A stretch of 64,000 nt of DNA from Azolla pinnata (GCA_037176905.1 JBBBWG010031419.1:39678-103677), one strand, 5' to 3'. Positions 1 through 13,756 are shown, counted from the first letter of the stretch. Notes: generated by a model from the sequence alone, not told the origin. Numbers and translations: made by a program.

Positions 1-220
1 TCGTATAGTCGACCGATGATCATGTATAATACACACCTGATGTTGTAGTTTGTTTCGGAGTACCTCGACTACACAAACGCCATTGCAGTAACCAGGTTGA
101 TGTCTAATGCTGCATAGTCGTGCTTGTTTCTACACTGCGGCGCATGGCGAGACAGTTGAAAAAAACTCGAATGAAGTGCTGACCTGACAATCTCCGGCGC
201 TAGGATCCATGCCATACAGA

Positions 221-3200
221 TCAAGTCCTCTTGTAATGCTTCATGTACTTGAGGGCCAGGAATGTGAGAAACCGTATCAGAACTGCGGATAGAAAGAGCG
301 CCAGCATGTCATACGGGACCCGGTTGTAATGGAGGCTCCGATTGAAGGAGATCTGCGTCCACACGAAGGCATTGGTTGGGCTATCCGAAAGACGGGCACA
401 GTTGCAATAAGGGCATGCACCAGGGTTAGATGCACATGCTGGATTTCTACCGGCATTCAGACATGTGGGCTTGTTCACATCACAGTAGAAGGCAACTGAA
501 GTCAGCCCATCTAATGCATACTGTAAAGGATTCATCCAATATATCCAGATAAATTGGTTGAGTAGCTTCCGTTTCGGCACAACTAAACCTCCGGTTGCCA
601 CCCATATTCCAACAATAACCGGAATCAATACGGAGGCGATCTGTGCATAGAGCAAATGAGGCACAAAAAAAAAAACAAACATTAGCTGTCCGATCGAGAC
701 ATCATTCATACATACGTGCCTTGTACATGATGTTGTTACCTGAGGTTTGGGTGCGACTGCCGTCAAAAATATTGCAAAGAATGTTATCACCACAAAGAAT
801 TCACTGGAAATAAACCAAAACTGGAAGAAATGAGCTGCCGATTCGACTGCAATTCCAGTCATGGGTAGAAATATGGAGCAGAATATGAAGGTGGCTACCA
901 TCAAATAAGGAATCTGCAAAATCAAGAAAGAGATTCACACATGCCAACAATAAGATTTGCCTGTTCTCTCGTTGTCATGCAGAAATTTGGACAAAATAAG
1001 CAGATGAGAGTTACCTCTGCAAAGCTAAAAGCAATGTTGTACATGGAAACACGAGCCTGATGAACAGCTCTTTCCCTCCTAAGGACATCCCTCATTTGAA
1101 TCACCAGAGGAACGGCATTCTGTGCACTTGTTAAGCCTACAAGCACACAACCAATAAAGATAGCTCCAGCACGAGAGTTCATTCCAGCGTTGTCATGCAC
1201 ATCAATCTTGTAGAACACTGATCCCAGCAACAAGCTCATTATCAAATAACTAATAAATCGTGCCCAACTGTAATTGGTATTTCTCCAATATTGACGTTGA
1301 ATTGTCATCATTGTCTGGAAAAGCATTGTTGTGAAAGGTGCAGCATATTTTTGTGCATGCAACTCGGAAACATTTTGAGTTTTTGACCGCCGGAGCTGCT
1401 GCAGGAATTTATGATTTTGAAAAGCCAATTCACTGACACGATATTCAAATGCATAATCTTTTATGGATCTCCTGTATGTCCTAGCATCTCCAATCATGTC
1501 GAGAATGTATGTTGAAACACTCTTAGTTGATGGACAGGGGGATGTGCCTGGTATGGCCTCGAAATATATCTACATATCAGAAAGCATGGAGCACAGTAAT
1601 CGCAATTAGACTCTATCACTATTTGCCATTATCAGAAAGTTTGGCAATTCAAATTAGAACTTTGTTGTAGCATGTTCTAAGCTTTTCATCTCACGCTTCT
1701 CCTGCTTTTACCACCTAGCTGGGTTCTTAAACAAAAATACTACACTAAGAAAAAGAGCTTGTTTGGGCTCCTTGATTAATACTCCTAACGTTTGATGTTT
1801 TGGTAATCAAAGAATGAGTTTGGACAATCTAACATATGAAAAAGTTAAGAACACTAGGTTTACGGATATTCATGAGATAAGTGTTGCAATAGAAGTGTTT
1901 TTCCTCGAGACGGTGAACCTGATAGGAAATCTTGATAAAACTTTGCAAGTGAAAACCTCAAACATATCAGAATAGTAAACTGGGCAAAGATCGAGCATAA
2001 ACCTCACACTAGGTCTATAGTAGGGACACCACATCTGGCAGCACAGCCATTACCTTGACACTATGAGTATTAAATTACTGAGATTTGAGATTCGTATAAA
2101 TATTAAACACCACTCCTATGTACTCCATAGTTACTTGTTGGATGAATGCTTGATATTCACAAATATATTCATGACTTATACACTTGTATCATGATCATAT
2201 ATTGTTCTAGCATTATACTCCCTGAAACTCTGACTAAAGTATAAAATGGGAAACTTACTCTAACCGTATCACCATTGCTACCAACCGGTCCAAAATATAC
2301 CGTTTCACCACCCTTCAGTATTTGAACTTTTGTGAACATGGACAGTATGCGTTGACTTGGGTGCTGCAGAGTGGCTATCACTAGCCTGCCTGAGTTTGCT
2401 ATTCCCTGCGAGACAAGAAAAAGTTATCCTTAAGTATCAGAACTAGATAGCATTTGCATGATTCTCAAAACTCTAATAGACAAACTAAGAATTACCTTAA
2501 GGCATGTTGCAATCTGGACAGCATTTAAACTATCAAGAGCCTTGAGGGGGTCATCCAAGAATAGTACACTCGGATTGGCAACCAATTCTGTGGCAATAGC
2601 CAGACGCTTTTCTTTATCAAGACTTAAGTCATTGGTCAAAGAAATGACAAGAGTGTTCTCCAAATTCTTGAGTCCAGCAAGTTCCAAGGCCTGCTCCGTA
2701 AAAATGCAAATTTCTTTGATGAGAAAATTTCGTCACAAGAGACTACTTGAGTTGGACAACTTCGACTGTATATATACTGTGTCAAACAATTCTCACTGTA
2801 GCACTCTTCTATTTACAAGAACTGCAGGTCCTGAGTTCCTTACAAGCAAATATTCCTAACAGCAGTGTTAATGCGGGGCTCACTGTTTGGCATCTATAAA
2901 TTTCATTTAATTAGTTAATAAATGCATTAATTCAACATCAACAACTAGATTGCAAATTATTACATTTTATCCCAGCAAAGGCTGTTCCAAAATTTCTCGA
3001 CAGCTATTAACTTATAGCTGAATGAATAGGGACATTTACTTGATTAATAACCAGCATCCAAAGATCGTTTGTAGTTTGGAAATAGTTTCCTAGAACTCTT
3101 GAATAAAATAGGTTAGAACTCATAATATAGAGTGTTCAGTGCCTAAGTTACATCAACTCAAACTCAATTATGTGTATTAACATTCAATAATTGAACAATA

Positions 3201-6200
3201 TTTCTGGATAAATAAAGCAACCCGTGTTGAAAAAGCTAAGTAGATTACCTCCTCAACGAATTTCATTTTATTTTGTTTCGAGGCCAATTTCCCCAGGCGC
3301 ATTGTTGTACTGTAAATTAAAATCTCTTTAACTGTCATATATGGGGAGTAAGCATCTATCTTATCCACGTAACCCATAACGTGGGCAAAATCACTTTGCA
3401 CCTTTGGATAACCATTTACTAGTATCTGACCTCCTAGTCGCTCCTTCAGAATCTTCCTGCCTGCAAAATTCACAGATATTGTAAGAAAATACATTGGTGA
3501 ATTCCAGACGTTTAGAAGATTATAGTCCGAGTAATATTGCAAAGCTTCCAATGCACAGACTTTCTAGGTCCACAGTTGATATTCCTAAGACGTACATGAC
3601 CTTCAAACGAAAAGGAATAAATCTCTTAGTTCTCTCGTAGATGGAATAGCAGTATCATCCCCTAGCTGTATACAGACTTCGTAAGTTTAAACTTTATATT
3701 CGTGAGAAATAAATCGTTCTGTTCTGTGGTAGACTAGATGTCGCACTACCTAAAAGAGTTTTAGCCATAAGTCAGGCCAGCTGCCACATTACAAGCAATA
3801 AAAATCTGGTTTGGATGCTTGGGATGGTCACTGTAAATTCCTCGTATCTGTCATCCCTTTGTAAATTTGTCGAATTGGATTAGCCTCATAGAAAGAACAT
3901 GATTTCTTGACATGTCATTTTTAAGGCATCTAAAGCGCTTCTGGCTAAGTTAATGATATAAATACAAGGGTTGGGTGAATAACCTAGTCTAAGGTGGCCA
4001 TCCCTTTTTAGCTAAAAGAAAATCATTTCAATTGATCCTTAAAGTGATGGTTCAAGCATGAGGCATGCCCTAAATTACCTGCAAGGCAGTTCAGCAGTGT
4101 TGTCTTTCCTGCTCCATGATTTCCAAGAAGTGCTATCATATCGTTGGGTTCTCCCCATCCAGAGACATAGCTAAGGATAGTGCGAGGAGTCTTTAACGAA
4201 GGTATCATAACATCATAATTCAGCTCATGCCATGAGAATGTAATCGGAAATACTGAATGAGAGAGTTCTATTGTTGAAGACTCAATATCCCGTAGACTTA
4301 TTTCAAGATTTACTTTCCCCTGCACAGAATCAAGGATCCCATTAATTTTGGTAAGTTTCACTTTTTAATATCAATAATGGCAATATTCTCAACAAGATAA
4401 CTTACATCCATTAAAATGGAGTGTTTCTTTGAGATGATTCAATATGTAACGAGCCTCAAATAATATCGCTTTAACCTACCTTTGGCTCAGCAAGTTGAAC
4501 CTTCGTGATTGTTTTTCCATGCTCCAACTTCAAGATTACTAAATAGCTGAAAATATTCCAAAGCATTATCCACCCAAAAAGTACAGCTATTGCAACAGAA
4601 ATCCAGTAGTTGCTCGTATAGAACTGTCCCCTAACAAGGAAGGCATGACCAACTGTGTCATTTGGTCTACCAGCACATTGGGGAATTCTGTTCAGATCTG
4701 GAACATCCTTGCATAATTGTGCATAATTGGAGGAGTTATATTCATTAATAACCATGGCTGTTATAGCCCATTGGAAGGGGTTTATGTAATATACCCAAAG
4801 CCAATATTTTGGAACTTTAAACCGAGGTAATAAAAAACCAGCAAACAAAACAAAAATTGCCACAAGAAGACCTGTCATCCAGAAATCTCATCAGAAACAG
4901 TGCCAGAACTAAAGAAATCTTTCACGATCTAGGCCAGATATCAACCCCATAATGTGAGTTTCAACTAGACAAAGATTGATATACCTATAAACATGCCAGC
5001 CTTCTCTTTAGTAGGAGCAAAAAAGCTGAAAAATCTAACCATAGATGCTCCATTTAGAACTGTCAAAATAACCACCAGATAATAAACAAAGAAATGCCAA
5101 CCTCCGCTTGTAATGCTCAGGCCTGTTAAGAAATAAACTATGAACGTCCATATTGATGCCTGTGATGAAAAATCGTGGATTAATTATGTTCTCTTTAGCT
5201 GAAAAATCTCATTCACCTGCTTTGTTATTTTAAAGTCAGAATCTAGGTAGTATCAGATTATAGTTTTGGGAAAGGAACTGATCAAGGTCATGAAAATGCC
5301 TATAAATAGACAACATACATGCCAAAACATGGTAATTACTTTAAAAATCCGGAATCACCTTGGATATTACCTTGGTTATAGACAGGAAAAGACATTATTT
5401 CTACTTCTGTGGGATCCTATTGCCTGCATGAGGGCAGTAATTTGTGCAATTCAATTTAGCTTTGTACTTTACAAGTTTTTAAAAAAAAGACCAAGCATGT
5501 GGATAGGTAGTCTCTCCTGCCATGACCTGTGTTAGATGGTGTCGTTTGTGTATATTTCATATTATATTTATGATACGCTGATAGCTAAGGTATGTTAGAT
5601 CAAGGTCTCATATAAATTTAATGCATATCATAAATACAAATGCATAAACAAAGGAAAACAGGTACAAACCTCGCACAAAGAGAAAGGCATGCTGCCCAGT
5701 ATCTTTCCAAGAGTGTACGACGAGGGGCGAAAAAAATTAGCCCTTTTCTGCTTGTAGTAAACGTTCCTTTCGTCCATCAAATTAGGAAGTTGGCCCACAT
5801 TAATATTCGTCATGTTAAGGATTGAAACAAAGAATGCAGTTCGATAGAGATTCATATTTGCCTGATCTGCATCATTCTTAACTCTAAACAAGAGGAATCC
5901 AATGAAGAGGCTGAGAATCAAAACCTACAACACAATGTTTAATAAGAACATCAAATCCTTTTCCTGAAATAGATGACAGTATTATCAATAGATTTTAAGG
6001 GAGCCACATCACACATATAAATATGTGTGTTGGCTGCATTGAGATACACACTTTTAATGTGCAGAAAGGAAATCCATCTTCCATTTCATCTTGAAACTAC
6101 AGAAAAAATGCATGGATCTGAACTACTTTATGTAATGCAACTTTTGTTCCGTTTCCATGTGTACAGTCACCATGGATATTTGGGACATCTTTCCATACTT

Positions 6201-9200
6201 ACACATATGAAACTACACTATGTAAGTATATTGCAGGCAATAATGTGAATCGTGGTAAACATGCCAACAATGAAGCCCATTAAAGTTAACAACAAATGAA
6301 AATTACATGGGAAAAATTACCATTTTTCCATAACACCCTCTGTTTTAATAATCACATACTGGATGACTAAGGTTTGGCAGCAATATCATGGTCTGTGGGA
6401 GTATTGGTACAGATAATTGAGTATTTTGACGGTTAGCAGCAATACCCTTTCACATATATACGAATCACTTATCTCATATATTGAAAACTACATGGTTCCT
6501 AGCTTCTATTTTGTTACTTACAGAGTTTTCCACCACCTAACCTATATGCCAGTCGCCAACTAAGACAGGTATTTTTTACAATCTTCACACCATGCACAAT
6601 CTAAATTCTGAGAGCTTTTTGAAATTTCTAAGTCTTTTTTTGCTTCCTGAAAAAAACCGTCTTCCTCAGAAAGAAGGAACGATATACCCAAAGCAAAACA
6701 AAAGTTCCATCAAATACTAAGAGCTTGTCTGTACTTGTTAAATACAAAGTTTATATAGAATTTCCCATGCAGATAGACATATAAACATTCTTTACGCATC
6801 TGATATGAAGGTATTCATAGTTTTCATATATTGGACAGATAATGGCCATTATCCCAGCATAACACAGATCAAACATGTTGAGGAAATGTCAAAGGTAAGA
6901 AATTGTATCTGAATTTGTGATTTAACGCCCTTATTTTGGTCAGGGGCTCTGAAATACAAGACATCATTCAAAGGATGTCATATTTAGTCTCATGAGACAT
7001 TTTTGCCCCTGATAAGATGTTTTTGTTTCTTTCTTCCTTCTAGGTTGGAAATAGATCTTATTTGGTCAGGGGCCCTGAAATACGAATTTTCGTAACAGAT
7101 TACGAATTTAAGAAATATCTAATACCAGGAATGTTCCATCGTAAGTTTGCTTATTATAAACAGATGGAAATGTACATACTTGAAAGGCCCGCACATACAG
7201 GCCAAACGTATTACGATATGTGACCTTCAGTTCACGCTTTGTCAAATGAAGCACTTCTGATTTCCAATCAAGGACATATTTCCCATGAAGCTTTCCAAAC
7301 AATTGGTCTATCTACAAGAAATTATTAAACGACAAAAGAACTATTAGCAGAAATGTTGAACTTTGTACAGCTTCTGAATCGACAATAACACCATTAGACA
7401 GAATATGTTTACAAATAAAGATAACCTTTATGAATTTTCTCTCTAGTTGTAACCGAACAGGCTGAATGGATTGCTCCAAATTGTTTAGCAGGTTCTGAAT
7501 TAATAGCTTTGAAGGATCAAGCGTACCAATGTATTGGAGCTGCTCTTCAATACCACCAAAAGCAACAATTTTATCATTGAAATGGACTCGTGTAGTGTGA
7601 TCCATGGAAATGTTGACCGCATTTATATCCTTGTTGGATACTGCTAAATCGACATAAGGTGGCTGAACTTTCAGCTCTACTGGATCCACTTTATATGGAT
7701 GAGAGCCCTACAAAAGAACAGCTACCAAAAATTATACAATATTGAAAAAAACAACAAAGGGGCAACTTATTTCTAACCTCCCTGTAATGTGAATCTAAAT
7801 ATTAATTCTAGATTATTTATACTAACAAAAATAAGTGTGAATGATCATTACACAGAAAACAAGGTAAACCTAGGCTATGGTTTCTCGATACAAGTGAGTG
7901 TTTCAAAATTTCCCCCTCATTTCTACAGCCGTTTTTGCCTACTGTCAGGTTGGGCTCACTGAGCCTTTTAATGTGATGCTTATTTAGCTAATTGCCAAAC
8001 TAAAACAACAAATTTTGAGCTCCTCGGAATTTTGCTTTGAAACTGTTTCCAGGATTAAAAAGAGTTCAGGTTACCTATTTAAAATGGAAGCTGTAACACT
8101 GTACAGGACAAAAACAAATATTTGGTTGATAAGATATCTTGAATATCATAAAATGTTTCTGTGAATCGTTAGCATGTCTTTCTTCACTTATTTTAAACCT
8201 CTCCAATGGTGAATTGAAGAAATTGAGCAGTTAAATTTGATTTTTAGTATTCTCAGAGAATTTTATGAATCTTTTTCAGATAGATGCCCAGTTTGTTATA
8301 TGGAAAATGATGCAGTGCAAGGAAATTCATGCTTGGTGTTAATGATATGACATGGTTTTTTGCTGAAGCCTTTGTTCAGTTTTTAAAAAAAATGAGATGT
8401 CACAGGCTTGATACACTATAAAAACATTGGGATTTCCAGAGCTGCCAATATCACTGAATCTTCTACTTGTGCTGAGAACAAACTTTCAGCTCAGTGACAA
8501 TGTTTCGGGCCATTTTAACAGAGACCGGTTGATCCAAGAAATAGGCATACTGATTCGACGACTGAAACCTACAGCATCTAGATTAAGACGGAAAAATTGT
8601 TTGCCAAGATGTCTACCTGAACCCATAACTCCTGGACAAGCTCTGGACTCTCCAAGACTCGGCAAATATCTTTATACATGTTTGAATTCTTATAAGCATC
8701 AACAAAGTCTTCAAGGTTCATCTGTTTGAATCCAGGTCTAAGATATGCCACTCCATCTTCCATAGTAACTTCTTGCAAAAACTCTCCAATACTAACATGC
8801 TTTGGTTTTTCATACCTGAAATGGATTATTTCAGTTCAGCAAAGTGAGAAGCTGAAATAATACAAAAAACAAGTACTCCAAACAGTAGTTACGTATACAG
8901 TACTGTTCACCCACAAGGATGGGGCCATTGGTATTGGCAACCTTCAAAAAAATAAAAAACGCCATCTTGCAAAACAAAATAAGCCATCCCTTAGCTGGGA
9001 GATGATTTCAGTCCAGAGGGTTTCTCACCCAATGCTTTCAAAATACGGCAAGGCATCTTGACGAGGACCCTGATATACTATGTTTCCCTGGTTTAGAAGG
9101 ATCAATCGATCAAAGAGGTCAAAAACTTCACAAGATGGTTGGAAAAGGGATGCGACAAAAGTTGTTTGCCGGACACGTGTAAATATTCTTATTGCAGTCA

Positions 9201-11111
9201 GTAGATCATAAGTTGCTGCATCCTCAACAGCTGTATTCAGTTCATCCAAAAAGTAGACAGCATGGACACCCGCAAACATTTCAGCTGCAGTCAATATGCG
9301 TCTTTCATCCTCTCTAATGATAGGGTTCAATGAACTTCCAACAAACCTGTCTGCTACATGCTTCAACCCCAACATGCTTAAAACTATTTCAACCTTGGGA
9401 TCTTGCCCAACGTTTAAGGCATCACCCATAATCTCAAGCAACTCAGGTCCAAATTGTTTAGGTCCAAATGTTAAGAGGCATTTCCTTGCAAACTCAATGG
9501 TCTCCCTTACAGTGAGAAAAGGAAGATGATTATCCAAACTCTCTACCATTGCTGCCAGATCCTGTACTGGTATATTTCTTATATCCTCATCATTATATGT
9601 GATCAGTCCCTCGTAATTAGTTATATGTCCAGAAAGAAGACGATGTAGACTCCTCTTACCACAACCAGGTGGGCCTGCATCAAAGAGGGCAGAGGATTTT
9701 ATTTATTTATTAGATACTCATCACCAGTTAAAATTTACAAACAAGGTTTATCATATGATTCCCAGCCCATTATCGTTTAAATGTGCAAAATCCAATTCAA
9801 ATTTACTGTTTTCCATGCTTACTTTGTACAAAAATTCATTCAGCACTTTTGAGTGACTCTTACTATGGTGCATTAACAGGAAGTTTTCAAATATAGATAT
9901 GCCAATAGATGTCAGCATATGAACAGAATTATAATATAGGTCACATCATTCCACATGTCAATCACATTGGTACTCTTCATTTTTAGGGATGATGATTAGC
10001 TTGAGTGAAATTTCTCGGAAATATAATTTAGACTGAGTTCAATTTTGAGCTTCTTACCCTCAAATATTCACAGAATCTCTTTTCTAAACAAGATGATCTG
10101 ATAGAACTGCTTATTTTCTAGGTCATACTTATCAGCCCATCAGATGAAAGTTCTAAACTTCTATTTTACCAGTTGATGTAACCTCAGGATACTTTGAGAC
10201 TTTGATCTTCATTTCCAGGTGGGGCTATCGACCTTGAAGGTACAAATTTTACAATACGCCCCATATAAATCATATTTAAATATCACGAAACATTCATTAC
10301 ATTTTCTGATTGAAAGGGGTTCGGATCATGCTTGTATAAACTCCTCTGATGGATCCAAGCTGGAATCATCAACTGTGACTTACCTAATACAAGTGTTAAT
10401 GTACCAGGCATTAGATATCCTGAAACGTCCTTCAAAAATCTGACCTTCTCATGCTGTTGTTTTTTAACCAAGGGACCTTGTACACATTCGACAATCTGCA
10501 AGAAAGGGGAAAAAAACAGAAACTAAGGAGAACGCAGAATAAAGAGATATTGCATACTCAATGCATAAACAGGCCTTGTATCTCATAGGAAATACGGAAT
10601 TGTAATCATACCCCACCTATATGCTCTCAAACTAGTAAATGGAAATCTACAGTATAGAAATCGGCTGTTGAAATAACCTGCGGACAATGTTTACCCAGTG
10701 ATCACTTTCAAAAGAAGAAAGAGATGATTGCTACGTAAATGTTACTGTTAATTATGCATGGGAATAGGCCTACAGTCATAAAAAGGATCATTAAGAGAAA
10801 TCCAACCAAGAGATGTATAATTCCTTACTAATATTTTAGGCATGACCACACTCCTACCCAATCTTGCCATAATACTAATCGGATTCTAGTACAATCACAA
10901 AATTTTCAGTGTCAACTAGCCGTCAACATACACTATCCTTTTAATTTTGTTAGGTTTAGTTAACCATTAACAGTTACTAGATTTACTTCACATATAGAGT
11001 AATGGATATAATGAAGGAAAAACTCTTTACTCACCTTAGTTAATATAGTTTCATAAGCAGCATTCGTAACATATATATCTGTAGTGTAAGACAAGGACTT
11101 AAACTTCACAA
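221..11111 (-). CDS. PDR-type ABCG transporter, full-size, divergent ATP sites (5' end unresolved)
   Basis: Sixteen exons join in phase: 11111-11035, 10495-10384, 9674-9029, 8815-8617, 7707-7426, 7311-7180, 5924-5670, 5159-4985, 4871-4480, 4319-4079, 3460-3249, 2690-2496, 2405-2259, 1569-1015, 913-740 and 640-221 (TGA). They give about 1403 residues, close to the ~1450 usual for plant PDR proteins. Order is NBD1, TMD1, NBD2, TMD2. The family exports lipids, terpenoids or hormones across the plasma membrane; the substrate here is unknown. NBD1 has GPPGCGKRS, with Arg where Walker A needs Ser/Thr, and no SGGQ signature; Walker B FLDEL is kept. NBD2 has a sound Walker A (GNHGAGKTT), but Walker B reads LFLDDP and the switch reads LQHPS instead of IHQPS. 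TMD2 has about six hydrophobic segments and a cysteine-rich loop (ACPYCNCA). The first listed exon starts mid-codon, so at least one upstream coding exon is missing from this model. All splice sites are intact, which argues against a pseudogene. Confidence 0.9.
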
Positions 11112-12132
11112 TCTGCATTCCAAACAGAGTTCCAAGATTAAATCCGATGTATATGAATTATTCAAAACTTTCATCAGACAAGTATCACCAAAATAGCATC
11201 ATACAAAGTGCCCGAGTGGAAGTAAAATGTTAGTATCAGTATTGAATAGGCGTGAACAATGAATGAAGTATTTACTTCTGCTATCCCTCTTAGATATCGA
11301 GCACACACCTAAAAACCGAACAAGAAAAAAGCGACTACCCTCACAGAAAAGTAACCAACAGTGAAAACTGAATATAACTCTCTGATCTCAATGGTTTGAC
11401 ATCTTTTTGTTGGCTATACCATTTTTCAATGTTTCCAAACAAACGCATTCCGTATTGGCATCTTTCTTTAATGTTTTCACTGGACAAGTCATTTAAACAT
11501 CTTCCATGAACTTTTCCAGAGCACAAATGCTGTGCACTGGAAAACATCTTATTTCGTAAGTTATAGTTATGGAATGCATCCCGCGTTGAAATATTAAGAC
11601 ATCATTCACGAGCAGCACAAGAAATAATTTTGATCGTACAGTAAATCATCAACATTGAAGGAAACGGGTCGTTACCCATGTTGTGTAGTATTGACTGGGG
11701 GTTTGAACAAAACTGGAAGCAAAATTATGAACAGAAAATCCCTGATTTTATAATTAGCCTTTACTTACTGACCACAAAGGAAGAAATATGTGATGCATCT
11801 AAGCCTTGATTCTTTGCAAGCCTAATAATTTACAGATGAAAAAGGAAAATTATGAGGGGAACGATAATTATGGATGCATTAATGACTTTTATGATTTATG
11901 TGGCAGAATCCAGCACATGATTAAATACAGATAACTTAAAGGGAATTTATTCGTAACCAGGATTCCTAGTACCTTAACTTTGACATTGAATAGGTCTATT
12001 TTTTTGCAAAAAATGGATTCTATTACACTTTAGAAGGAGATGCAAATTATGGTATGGATCCAACAACATAACGTAATAAAATTTCAGGCACTTAAAATTC
12101 TAATTATTGTTTGGAAATCAGAGGTTGAATGC
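11112..12132. other. Stretch between the first confirmed ABCG exon and the 248-codon ORF
   Basis: AT-rich sequence of about 1 kb with no exon I can support. A 68-codon minus-strand frame at 11341-11547 resembles nothing and has weak splice sites. It probably holds the 5' intron of the transporter gene, perhaps with one small unseen exon that would repair the phase. Confidence 0.4.
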
Positions 12133-12879
12133 TTATTGCATCATTGATAGTATGTGTGATGCGTGAAAAATATTATGCTTCAAGCAACCAAGATTATGAA
12201 GAGTTAGCTGAGAGCTCCGGATCCAAGCCATCCAGCTATACAATGACCTAAGCAATACCTGGCTGGGAACTGGAGGTAGGTACGGTTGGATGCGCAGATA
12301 AAATGATAAAAGTCCATCTTTGAGCAACAAGTCGATGCCTTGGAGCTCTGAACTCATTGTTTCTGTGCCACCAGGTTCTCTTAATCCTTGCAGAAGACTT
12401 GCAATCTTTGAAGCTTCATCTGTGAGACCGTGTCTTAACATAGATTGATGATAGAGCATAACAATGTGAATCAAAGAAGCATGTGGAGCCACAGCTAAGG
12501 AGGAATAATAATCTTCAGGAGGTACGTCAGCAATAATGTCAGCTGCACTGCTGCTGCGAGTCTCGTGCTCTTGTGAAGGTAATGCATTGAGGACTGAAGC
12601 ATAAAACGAGGGGGAGGATGAGAGAACCCCAGGTGTAGGCTCAATCGACGGCTTCGTAGCTGCGGTATCATTGTCGAGGTCCGGGTCGGGGAAAACCTGA
12701 GGTAAGCTACGGTTCATTGCCATATGAGGAAAGCTATCATTAACTGTGCGACTTCGTCTGAGGCATTGAATGCTTAGAGCTCTGTCTTTCAGATCAGGAA
12801 GGCTGGCATGTAACAAATTGACAGGATCAAAAGTAGAACTTTCCATCGCCTTGTCCAGCTGCCCTGCTGAAGGCTCCAT
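12133..12879 (-). CDS. Unrecognised 248-codon ORF, possible 5' exon of the ABCG gene or a separate small gene
   Basis: I do not recognise this protein. It opens with MEPSAGQLDKAMESS, then runs through a Ser/Pro-rich stretch and a more ordered helical-looking half (about residues 125-210) rich in Leu and Ser. It lies just upstream of the ABCG transporter on the same strand, where that gene's missing N-terminal exon should be. A candidate donor follows residue ~207 (PVPSQ, lower boundary 12259). It ends in phase 0, while the next known ABCG exon (11111-11035) needs one base carried over, so a direct join fails without another exon. The frame is open for 744 bases in a fairly AT-rich neighbourhood, which supports coding. 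A stand-alone intronless gene is equally possible. Confidence 0.42.
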   Translation of the reverse strand: MEPSAGQLDKAMESSTFDPVNLLHASLPDLKDRALSIQCLRRSRTVNDSFPHMAMNRSLPQVFPDPDLDNDTAATKPSIEPTPGVLSSSPSFYASVLNALPSQEHETRSSSAADIIADVPPEDYYSSLAVAPHASLIHIVMLYHQSMLRHGLTDEASKIASLLQGLREPGGTETMSSELQGIDLLLKDGLLSFYLRIQPYLPPVPSQVLLRSLYSWMAWIRSSQLTLHNLGCLKHNIFHASHILSMMQ

Positions 12880-13257
12880 GCGGGCTTGACACTAAGAAGG
12901 TAGCTGATAATTGACGCCGTTCCCGCGAGATTTTCCACAACTTGAGACTGTGAAAATGGCGATGCTCGCCTGGAGATTCAAGAACGCCGGGGAGCCGGCA
13001 TGCAGAAACGGCGAAACGCAAGGGAGAGATGAAGTTGACTAGCGATTCGTAGGGTTTAGTGACCGAGGGAGGGAGCATTTCAGATCGATCATTTCTGATT
13101 CACGGGACGAGGAGGCGAGGTAGAGGATGCGGGTGCGGGGGGTGAGAGTTTGGAGGTGGAGGCGAGGGTTATGGCGACGATGGATGGAGATGGAGGTGGG
13201 AATATGACGATGTCGAAGGTGATGTCGACAGTGACAGACGTCGACGATGATGCTGGT

Positions 13258-13309
13258 GATGGCGATGGCGATGGCGATGGCGATGGCGATGGCGATGGCG
13301 ATGGCGATG
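13258..13309. repeat. (GATGGC)n hexanucleotide microsatellite
   Basis: About 8.5 near-perfect copies of GATGGC. The open frames reading through it (Gly-Asp or Met-Ala dipeptides) are products of the repeat, not genes. Confidence 0.9.
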
Positions 13310-13409
13310 AATCAAGAAGAAAGATACGAAACGGATCGGAGCCGGAGCTTCGCTGTTTCTTTGTCTGCAGGATTCATGGAAGCTTCAGCGAGGAAGACGA
13401 CGACGACAG

Positions 13410-13465
13410 TAATAATAATAATAATAATAATAATTTTATTATTATTATTATAATTTAATAATAAT
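13410..13465. repeat. (AAT)n / (ATT)n microsatellite pair
   Basis: A run of AAT triplets (about 13410-13433) is followed by TTTTATT and a run of ATT, so the two arms are nearly complementary and could fold into an AT hairpin. Confidence 0.85.
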
Positions 13466-13551
13466 GAGAGCAACAAAAAATATATAATTTACTCAGTATT
13501 ACGATGAGCGAATTTTAGGGGAACTAATTTCCTGTGAGAAGACATTAAACA

Positions 13552-13590
13552 AAGATTAAGAAGAAGATTAAGAAGAAGATTAAGAAGAAG
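13552..13590. repeat. 12-bp tandem repeat, AAGATTAAGAAG unit
   Basis: Three consecutive copies of a 12-base A/G-rich unit, with no associated gene. Confidence 0.8.
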
Positions 13591-13756
13591 TGAAGGAGGG
13601 AATTAAGAGGGGGAAGAGGAATAGAATTAAGGCAAGCTCAGATGGTGCTTACTAATACTTAACATATTATTTAGTTAATGATACAAAGAAGATCGAAGAC
13701 CCGAAGATGGAGACTCTCATCAAGTGGGACCCACAGCCCGCGAAATCTCGACTGTA

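Noticed and set aside
2458-2859. 133-codon plus-strand frame inside the ABCG gene
   Set aside because: Antisense of the NBD2 exon 2496-2690; the minus-strand exon has proper splice sites and homology.
13150-13458. Gly-Asp / Met-Ala repeat frames near 13.2-13.5 kb
   Set aside because: Generated by (GATGGC)n and (AAT)n microsatellites; no family resemblance or splice context.
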